Assembly (NCBI RefSeq): GCF_000317205.1
Contig: NZ_AJLK01000018.1
Location: 1 to 35,421, forward strand
From: Fischerella muscicola PCC 7414
GTDB taxonomy: Bacteria; Cyanobacteriota; Cyanobacteriia; Cyanobacteriales; Nostocaceae
Length of the DNA stretch: 35,421 nt
Reading direction: 5' to 3'
A model generated the notes under the pieces. It was given only the letters and a program-made list of their open reading frames with translations, made no database searches and had not been told where the DNA came from. Every line of letters starts with the position of its first letter. Within the stretch, counting starts at the first letter, position 1. Shown here piece by piece: positions 1 to 5,762 of the stretch. The position numbers were made by a program, and so were the translations under genes.

Positions 1-305
1 AGATACAGCGATCGCAAGTCATTTGGGGTGGGTGCTTCAGCAACATGATGGGCAAAAATATCAAATCTTCCTTTAAAGGGATAGTTGAGATGTGCTGTTG
101 GTACTTTCTTGCCTTCACCAGGAAAGGTAGAAAGGAGAATTCCTTCAGTCAGAACTTTTTCTGGACTATTGCTATTAAAGGTTGGTATTCGATCCAGTTT
201 TCCTGGTAAAGGACGTACTTGTTGAGTTTGTACTACTTCTTCTGGTGGTGATGGTGGCAGAGGAATTGTTTGAGCGATTGGAAGAATTAGTAAGATTGGC
301 AACAT
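1..305 (-). CDS. DUF3370 family protein, N-terminal part (runs off the window)
   Basis: An open frame enters from the window edge on the minus strand and begins at the ATG at 305-303. The first 101 codons are visible. The protein opens with a short hydrophobic stretch (MLPILLILPIAQT) that looks like a compact signal peptide, followed by a proline-rich linker. The next segments (VRPLPGKLDRIPTFNSNSPE, ILLSTFPGEGKKVP, NYPFKGRFDIFAHHVAEAP) are the conserved opening of the cyanobacterial DUF3370 family as I remember it. The family is probably exported, and its function is unknown. The C-terminal part lies outside the window, so length and integrity cannot be judged. Confidence 0.75.
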   Translation of the reverse strand, partial: MLPILLILPIAQTIPLPPSPPEEVVQTQQVRPLPGKLDRIPTFNSNSPEKVLTEGILLSTFPGEGKKVPTAHLNYPFKGRFDIFAHHVAEAPTPNDLRSLY

Positions 306-917
306 ATACCTAGAGAAATTTTTCTACAAACAGACGCAAAAAATATTATCAAAGTGCCACCCTGTGAATAATTAATAAAAAATCAGCAACTATTGAGGAA
401 GATTTTTCTTTAGTCAAAATAGAAACGTGGATAAAGATGCAAACTCTTAATTAGAACTGTCGGGAGTAATCTAGTGCTGAATAATATAGAGCTGCAACAG
501 ACAAATTGGCCGCAGTCATGGCTAATCTCAATATTCTCTGTCTCTACCACCAATTGCTCTAAATTCAACGTTGTATGCAACACAGTTTCACTAAAATTAG
601 CATTGGACTCCACGCTTAATTACCTCTGCTTTTCGCTCATGCTACAGCAGTTCATCCCATCCGGCCAGAGTTCTGCAATTTTTTCCAGTACTCGATTACT
701 GACAAGTTGCACATCCACAGGCAACAATCAAGGAAGAAAGTTAAATCATGAGAGAACTAATGAAGTTTAGCCAGTTCAATCAATAAATCATCAGAGGAAT
801 TTGACTGTTGATCAGGTAGCCAAGTTTCAAAATAAAATTAATAGCAACCTTCTCTTCATAAGGAATATTATTTAAAATAGAAATACCCTCCATAATAAAT
901 TGACAGGGAGCAAGTTA
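306..917. other. Intergenic stretch with possible gene remnants
   Basis: About 610 bp without a convincing intact gene. On the minus strand, a frame starting at an ATG near 892 reads MEGISILNNIPYEEKVAINF. After a shift in a T-rich run it continues as ETWLPDQQSNSSDDLLIELAKLH and a stop. Farther down the same strand are short protein-like pieces in changing frames (for example VSNRVLEKIAELWPDGM and TAANLSVAALYYSALDYSRQ). This looks like a decayed minus-strand gene, but no family is recognised. The open frames at 474-770 (+) and 410-613 (-) are not credible genes. The hisH promoter must lie in the right-hand part. Confidence 0.35.
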
Positions 918-1559
918 ATGGCGGTTATAGCAGTCGTGGACTACGACATGGGAAATTTGCACTCAGTCTGTAAAGGTTTAGAAAAAGCTGGGGCAACTCC
1001 TAAAGTTACAGATTCTGCAAAGGAATTAGAAAAAGCAGATGCGATAGTATTACCGGGAGTGGGTGCATTTGACCCGGCAGTACAACATTTAAGATCGCGG
1101 AATTTAGAAGCACCCATCAAAGCAGCGATCGCATCTGGTAAACCATTTTTAGGTATTTGTTTGGGATTGCAAATTTTGTTTGATTCCAGTGAAGAAGGCA
1201 GTGAACCAGGGCTAGGAATTATTAAAGGAAAAGTACGCCGCTTCCGTCCAGAACCAGGCATCACTATTCCCCACATGGGTTGGAATCAACTCGAATTGAC
1301 TCAACCAAAATGTCTTTTATGGGAATACTTAGCGCCTCAACCTTGGGTATATTTTGTCCATTCTTATTATGTTGACCCCGCCGAACCTGAAGTCCGTGCT
1401 GCTACCGTCACTCACGGTAGTCAAATAGTTACAGCCGCTATTGCTTACGAAAACTTAATGGCAGTCCAGTTTCACCCCGAAAAATCTTCTAATATCGGAT
1501 TGCAAATTCTGTCTAATTTTGTTGCCCAAGTCCGTGATCGCGAAGAAATTGCTGCTTAA
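918..1559 (+). CDS. hisH: Imidazole glycerol phosphate synthase, glutamine amidotransferase subunit HisH
   Basis: HisH hydrolyses glutamine and channels ammonia to HisF, which makes imidazole glycerol phosphate and AICAR in histidine biosynthesis (cytoplasm). The 213-residue product is a class I glutamine amidotransferase. It opens with the typical VVDYDMGNL segment, has the oxyanion strand LPGVGAFD (about 45-52), the nucleophile Cys81 in GICLGLQILF, and the His186-Pro-Glu188 end of the triad in QFHPEKSS. The frame is open back to a TTG at 900, but the ATG at 918 is preferred: it has a GGGAG ribosome site at 906-910 with 7 nt spacing and gives the usual N-terminus. hisF is not in the window. 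rsmD follows on the same strand after about 220 bp. Confidence 0.95.
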   Translation: MAVIAVVDYDMGNLHSVCKGLEKAGATPKVTDSAKELEKADAIVLPGVGAFDPAVQHLRSRNLEAPIKAAIASGKPFLGICLGLQILFDSSEEGSEPGLGIIKGKVRRFRPEPGITIPHMGWNQLELTQPKCLLWEYLAPQPWVYFVHSYYVDPAEPEVRAATVTHGSQIVTAAIAYENLMAVQFHPEKSSNIGLQILSNFVAQVRDREEIAA

Positions 1560-1778
1560 AATCAAGTTAAATTTTGTAAATTTCTCCCATTACTCACCTG
1601 TTTTATTCACTCCACCATCCACATCAAGAATGATGGAAAAATTCTGCTAAAAAGTGGTGGATAGCTGTCTCATGGGACAAAAATTAGTTAATATTTTACC
1701 TAAACCACTTTTTGTGATGAAAAGTTAGAGCGAAAGTGAGTTTGTACTTAAGTCTGCGTTAATTTTTACCCCAAGCTC

Positions 1779-2333
1779 ATGGCTCTGAGAATTTACGGTA
1801 ATCGCCCGTTAAAAACATTACCAGGTAAAGACACTAGACCCACAAGTGCGCGGGTTAGAGAAGCCATATTTAATATTTGGCAAGGAACAATCGAAGGATG
1901 TCGCTGGCTAGATTTGTGTGCCGGTACAGGTTCGATGGGTGCAGAAGCATTGTGTAGAAGAGCAAAAAGCGTGATCGCGATCGAACAATCCAGTCGTGCT
2001 TGTGCAATTATCCAACAAAACTGGCAACAAGTAGCAAAAGATGAACAGGAATGGAAAGTGCTGCGCGGTGATGTAGTGCAGTGGTTGCCAAAACTAGCAG
2101 GACAGCAGTTTGATCGAATTTACTTCGATCCGCCTTATGCTAGTCAAGTTTACCAGCCAGTATTAGAAGCGATCGCATCATACCGATTATTAGATGCTGA
2201 TGGGGAAATAGCAATAGAACACAGTCTTCAAAATCATACACCGCTCGTAATTCCCGGTTTAGAAATTTGTCGTCAAAAAATTTACGGAAACACGGCCATT
2301 ACTTTCTACAGAACAACAGAAACAGAAGATTGA
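1779..2333 (+). CDS. rsmD: 16S rRNA (guanine(966)-N(2))-methyltransferase RsmD
   Basis: RsmD methylates N2 of G966 in 16S rRNA using S-adenosylmethionine. The 184-residue protein has the family pattern: the N-terminal RPTSARVREAIFNI segment (about 20-33), the SAM-binding motif LDLCAGTGSMGAEA (44-57), an acidic residue after the second strand (IAIEQ, about 66-70), and the catalytic motif DPPY at 117-120 typical of N-methyltransferases. Length is normal. hisH, rsmD and petG are, from memory, neighbours in other cyanobacteria too. The gene ends in front of a hairpin shared with convergent petG. No strong ribosome site is visible before the ATG (CCCCAAGCTC upstream). Confidence 0.93.
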   Translation: MALRIYGNRPLKTLPGKDTRPTSARVREAIFNIWQGTIEGCRWLDLCAGTGSMGAEALCRRAKSVIAIEQSSRACAIIQQNWQQVAKDEQEWKVLRGDVVQWLPKLAGQQFDRIYFDPPYASQVYQPVLEAIASYRLLDADGEIAIEHSLQNHTPLVIPGLEICRQKIYGNTAITFYRTTETED

Positions 2334-2360
2334 GAAGAAGGCGTGGGAGAACAAGGACAC

Positions 2361-2402
2361 AGACAATTAAAAATTTTTAATTTTTTGTTTTTAATTGTGT
2401 CT
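2361..2402. terminator. Bidirectional hairpin between rsmD and petG
   Basis: The arms AGACAATTAAAAA (2361-2373) and TTTTTAATTGTGTCT (2388-2402) pair with one bulge around a T-rich loop. It lies between the convergent genes rsmD (+) and petG (-), so it probably ends transcription from both sides. The A/T-rich half of the stem supplies a U-tract in either direction. Confidence 0.6.
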
Positions 2403-2507
2403 CCCCATCACCCCAACATCCTAATTTCCCCAATAATTAACAGTTATCAGTTATCAGTTTCATAAGTGGGTATCATATACCTGATAACTGTTCACTGTCC
2501 ACTGAAT

Positions 2508-2621
2508 TTAACCTCCCAACTGATTGGGGCGTTTAAATTGCTGGTAGGCTTTGTAGAATAATCCACCCAGAGTTACGAAGATTAGACCCAGAACAATGCC
2601 ATCTAGCAGGGGTTCAACCAC
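2508..2621 (-). CDS. petG: Cytochrome b6-f complex subunit 5 (PetG)
   Basis: PetG is a 37-residue single-span subunit needed for assembly or stability of the cytochrome b6f complex in thylakoid membranes. The product [20 protein letters not shown] (first 20 residues) followed by [17 protein letters not shown] matches PetG end to end. The frame stays open upstream to 2720, but the start is the GTG at 2621-2619 because an AAGGAG ribosome site sits 7 nt before it and the family begins at exactly this residue. The TM helix covers about residues 5-27, followed by a basic stromal tail. The cytochrome gene at 2861 is divergent, so the 240-bp space between them must hold both promoters. Confidence 0.96.
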   Translation of the reverse strand: MVEPLLDGIVLGLIFVTLGGLFYKAYQQFKRPNQLGG

Positions 2622-2628
2622 TTGAAAT

Positions 2629-2634
2629 CTCCTT
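2629..2634 (-). promoter_or_regulatory. Ribosome binding site that fixes the petG start
   Basis: AAGGAG on the minus strand lies 7 nt before the GTG start at 2621. It settles the choice of GTG over upstream in-frame starts. Confidence 0.85.
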
Positions 2635-2860
2635 GTTGCAGTTGTTAAAGATTTATGTCCTGTTCCCAATCTTACCAAATTTGGCATCAATCCCAGTCTG
2701 AATATGGTTTTAGGCGACAACAGAACACAGAAAATGTAGATTTTGTGCTTGCAAACACAATCAAAGAAATTTTAAGCTATGTGTATGAAATGAAAAACTT
2801 TTGTACACCTAACTTTGACAGCAAAAAAATTTGGATAACCAAATTACCCAACCTAAAATC

Positions 2861-3205
2861 ATGATTCAGCGCATCGCTTTGATGGCTCTGGCGATTTTGC
2901 TAGCGCTTGCCTTGGGGATTTTTGCTGTTCGCATGGTAAGAGCTTCCGATCCCTATGTCAAGACAGTTTTATCCCTGACTGGCGATCCGGTACAGGGACA
3001 TGCCATCTTTCAAATCAACTGTGCTGGTTGTCATGGTTGGGAAGCAGATGGTCGTGTCGGTCCCAGTTTACAAGGAGTCTCCAAGCGCAAATCACCCTAT
3101 GGTCTAATTCATCAAGTGATCAGTGGCGACACTCCTCCTATGCCGAAATTCCAGCCTAGTGCCAAAGAAATGGCAGATTTGCTTAGCTATTTGGAAACGT
3201 TGTAG
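2861..3205 (+). CDS. Membrane-anchored monohaem c-type cytochrome (CytM-like)
   Basis: A 114-residue protein with an N-terminal hydrophobic anchor or uncleaved signal (about residues 3-25), then a small class I cytochrome c domain. The haem site is CAGCH at 54-58, and the likely axial methionine is Met94 in TPPMPKF. The closing helix is KEMADLLSYLETL. It should be exported across the membrane and carry one covalently bound haem for electron transfer. Size and single anchor resemble cytochrome cM, but I cannot separate it from other small cyanobacterial c-type cytochromes. The frame is open from a TTG at 2831; the ATG at 2861 is preferred because it places the anchor at the N-terminus, although no clear ribosome site precedes it. 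It is divergent from petG, which fits a photosynthetic or respiratory electron-transfer role. Confidence 0.85.
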   Translation: MIQRIALMALAILLALALGIFAVRMVRASDPYVKTVLSLTGDPVQGHAIFQINCAGCHGWEADGRVGPSLQGVSKRKSPYGLIHQVISGDTPPMPKFQPSAKEMADLLSYLETL

Positions 3206-3361
3206 TTTTGTTGGTGGTTGATGGTTGATGGTTGGTTGTTGGTGGTCTATGATTCCAAACAACAAAATTTAGTTGGTTGTTGATGATTAATAGTTTATGA
3301 TTCCAAACAACAAACAACAAACAACTAACAACTAATAACTAATAACTAACAACCAAGAAAA
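3206..3361 (+). repeat. Short tandem repeats (GTTGGTG/AACAAAC family)
   Basis: The space between the cytochrome and RLP genes is built of degenerate 7-nt units: GTTGGTG/GTTGATG on the left and AACAAAC/AACTAAT on the right. TGATTCCAAACAACAAA-like text occurs twice (near 3250 and 3299). The two halves are roughly inverted and could pair. This is the short tandem repeat class common in Nostocales. Confidence 0.7.
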
Positions 3362-4540
3362 ATGACCATTGAAGTAGACTACCGCTTTCCTGCTGGTGTA
3401 GACGCCCATAAACAAGCCAAAATAATCGCCGTGGGGCAAACAGTCGGAACTTGGGATGCACGTTTTGCCCATAGAGAAGCAGCTTTGCGATCGCACCTTG
3501 CAGAAGTAGTCTCAGTCCAAACCGAAACCGAAACAGGTCACAGCCTTGCCACGATTCGCTTTCCCAAAGCTAATGTGGAAAACGATATATCCAGCCTCTT
3601 GACAATGATATTTGGTAAATATTCCATGGCTGGTGCGGCAAAAATTGTGGCGGTACGTCTACCAGAAACCTACGGTCATTCTCCCAAACTTGGAATTAAA
3701 GGTATTCGTGAACGCTTGGGGGTGTTTGACCGCCCCTTGATTATGGCTATATTCAAACCAGCATTGGGTCTTTCAGCCTCAGATCACGCCGCTATTTTGG
3801 CAGAAGTAGCCCATGCTGGACTAGATATTATCAAAGATGATGAAATTTTGGGCGATTTAGATATTGCCCCCACCCTACAACGCCTCCAGGCTTGTCGCCA
3901 AGTTTTAGATGAGGTCAAGCAAAAAACAGGGCGTACAGTATTGTACGCAGTCAACGTCACAGGTACAGCAGACAGATTACTAGAGAAAGCGCGTCTTTTG
4001 GTACGGGAGGGTGCTAACGCACTTTTATTAAATGTCCTTACCTACGGTTTTTCAGTCCTATCTGCCCTAGCTAGTGACCCCGAAATCAACGTTCCCATTT
4101 TCGCCCATCCAGCATTCGCCGGGGCAATGTGTGCCGCTCCCGATTATGGTATGGCATACTCAGTGGTATTAGGAACCCTCATGGCTCATGCTGGTGCTGA
4201 CGCTGTCCTATACCCAGCACACTACGGCAGTTTACCTTTTGATCCAGCAGAAGAAGCCCAAATTAGAGATATCCTACGTAGTCGTGGAGTCTTCCCCATC
4301 CCTTCTGCTGGCATTCATCCAGGTATAGTTCCCAAAGCCTTAACCGATTACGGTCAAGATGTGATTCTCAACGCTGGTACTGGCATCATGGATCATCCAG
4401 ATGGTGCTGCTGCGGGTGTGCAGGCATTTTTTGAAGCTTTAGAACGTGTTGCCCAAAGTCAATCTTTTGGCCCAGAAAGTTTGCCACCGGGTTCACTACG
4501 TCGGGCTGTGGAAAAGTGGGGTTTTTCAGATAACCTCTAA
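3362..4540 (+). CDS. mtnW: RuBisCO-like protein (form IV), MtnW-type 2,3-diketo-5-methylthiopentyl-1-phosphate enolase
   Basis: The 392-residue protein is collinear with Bacillus MtnW (YkrW), the enolase of the methionine salvage pathway. Shared blocks include AVGQTVGTW (23-31), LLTMIFGKYSMAG (79-91), FKPALGLS (131-138), IIKDDE (156-161), YAVNVTG (195-201), FAHPAFAGA (248-256), PSAGIHPG and NAGTGI near the C-terminus. Lys158, Asp160 and Glu161 are the metal-site residues, with Lys158 the expected carbamylated lysine; Lys132 matches the MtnW catalytic base. The second lysine of the RuBisCO KPK motif is Ala, and the loop-6 lysine region of true RuBisCO is not seen, so it should not fix CO2. A MtnW role in a cyanobacterium has, as I recall, been shown for Microcystis. 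No other mtn gene is in the window. The start ATG at 3362 directly follows the repeat tract, with no clear ribosome site. Confidence 0.88.
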   Translation: MTIEVDYRFPAGVDAHKQAKIIAVGQTVGTWDARFAHREAALRSHLAEVVSVQTETETGHSLATIRFPKANVENDISSLLTMIFGKYSMAGAAKIVAVRLPETYGHSPKLGIKGIRERLGVFDRPLIMAIFKPALGLSASDHAAILAEVAHAGLDIIKDDEILGDLDIAPTLQRLQACRQVLDEVKQKTGRTVLYAVNVTGTADRLLEKARLLVREGANALLLNVLTYGFSVLSALASDPEINVPIFAHPAFAGAMCAAPDYGMAYSVVLGTLMAHAGADAVLYPAHYGSLPFDPAEEAQIRDILRSRGVFPIPSAGIHPGIVPKALTDYGQDVILNAGTGIMDHPDGAAAGVQAFFEALERVAQSQSFGPESLPPGSLRRAVEKWGFSDNL

Positions 4541-4557
4541 TGCGAATCAATCATATA

Positions 4558-4870
4558 CCACTAGAACACCAACGCATCATCCATCTGTGTGTATCCGTGT
4601 GCATCCGTGTGCATCTGTGTTCGATTATTCAAAAATATAGCGCTTGGCGACCAAACCCAGTAGAAGAAAGACGAACACCAATGAACACCGATGAACACCG
4701 ATTAGAAGCACCATACCACTAGAACACCAACGCATCATCCATCTGTGTGTATCCGTGTGCATCTGTGTTCGATTATTCAAAAATATAGCGCTTGGCGACC
4801 AAACCCAGTAGAAGAAAGACGAACACCAATGAACACCGATGAACACCGATTAGAAGCACCATACCACTAC
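4558..4870 (+). repeat. Tandem direct repeat, two copies of about 150-158 bp
   Basis: A unit beginning CCACTAGAACACCAACGC at 4558 is repeated almost exactly at 4716, and the start of a third copy appears at 4864. Copy 1 is 158 bp and copy 2 is 148 bp. The difference is one extra 10-mer (GTGTGCATCC) in copy 1. Each unit has GTGTGCATCY-type decamers on the left and AACACCRATG-type decamers on the right. These are imperfect inverted matches that could fold into a hairpin around a central AT-rich core with GCGCTTGGCGACC. The tract lies between the convergent RLP and EndoU genes. Open frames through it are repeat artefacts. Confidence 0.9.
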
Positions 4871-4916
4871 ATCTGTGTGTATCCGTTGAATTACGCGATC
4901 GCTTTCCATAAACACC

Positions 4917-5762
4917 TTACTTTCTACATGCTTTTCCCTTAGGAGTCGCATCAGGATAAAAAGTAATGATCGCCTTATCTTCCCTAACAAAAACAGTGGG
5001 GAAAGACTTGCCAGTTTCTCCATCGCGAACATTATAAATACAAGCCCCTTCAGTATTTCCTTGGAGTTTAAATATTTTTGTAGCGTCTAAAAGCATTTCT
5101 TGGGCATTACTTAGATACCCATACCCTTTAATTACATCAGTGACTGTGCGATCGCCTTGCTTAATCACTACGCCCATTGTATAGATTACACCAGGAACTA
5201 CTTCTTCCCGTGCTTGATTATTGGGAAGGCGTCCACCAATACCTTGATTTTGTAACTGCAAATATCTACCGTAAAAATGCAAGCCGCCTATATCATTTTC
5301 GTTATATATCTCACCACAAAAAATGTGTTCAAAACCCTGTTTTTTAAACCAAATATTAGTTAAATCTTGTAAAAATTCTGCTTTTTTCTTCCTACCCGGA
5401 CGTAATTCGCCACCAGTGACTTTTTGCAGCTTGCTCAATACATCTGGATAATTGGATAATAGTTGCCTAAATTGATTTGGGCTAACCCTCGTACCCATTG
5501 CACCACAAATATTCAAAACAGCCTGATCAAAAGCATTTAGCTTTGGTGCAGGCGGTGAAATGTCTAACTGCTGTCCGGTGGGATACCCAACCGGGACAGG
5601 ATTATCTTCATGATCAAAAAATGGCAGAAGTTTGGTATTTTGCTGAGCTGTAACTGAAGGATGTAACCAAAATGGCACAGCTGCTAGCAAATAAAATAAT
5701 CCCAGTCTTAACCAAATTAAGTTAGCTTTAATTTTTTGGTAGTCTTTTTCATTTCTTGCCAT
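4917..5762 (-). CDS. Secreted EndoU-like nuclease domain protein
   Basis: A 281-residue protein with an N-terminal signal or anchor (hydrophobic 14-33, likely cleavage after SVTA around 39), a linker, a helical segment (about 74-145) and a C-terminal domain resembling bacterial EndoU (Pfam EndoU_bacteria). Visible signatures are His146 in FEHIFCGE, His162 in GGLHFYGRYLQ, and Lys252 in ETGKSFPTVF. These correspond to the two histidines and one lysine expected in EndoU RNases. Bacterial EndoU domains are best known as toxin tips. Here the domain stands alone on an exported protein, and no immunity gene is seen. The start ATG at 5762 lies inside the end of the tgpA-type gene (46-nt overlap), and no other ATG would keep the signal peptide, so the two are probably translationally coupled. 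Nuclease activity is inferred only. Confidence 0.72.
   Translation of the reverse strand: MARNEKDYQKIKANLIWLRLGLFYLLAAVPFWLHPSVTAQQNTKLLPFFDHEDNPVPVGYPTGQQLDISPPAPKLNAFDQAVLNICGAMGTRVSPNQFRQLLSNYPDVLSKLQKVTGGELRPGRKKKAEFLQDLTNIWFKKQGFEHIFCGEIYNENDIGGLHFYGRYLQLQNQGIGGRLPNNQAREEVVPGVIYTMGVVIKQGDRTVTDVIKGYGYLSNAQEMLLDATKIFKLQGNTEGACIYNVRDGETGKSFPTVFVREDKAIITFYPDATPKGKACRK

Noticed and set aside
474-770. 98-residue open frame on the plus strand
   Set aside because: Low-complexity codon use, no ribosome site and no recognisable motif; it overlaps the better-looking but broken minus-strand remnants.
4625-4942. Several overlapping open frames on both strands near 4540-5030
   Set aside because: They are translations of the tandem repeat, with His/Cys/Arg-rich periodic sequence that follows the 10-bp units.
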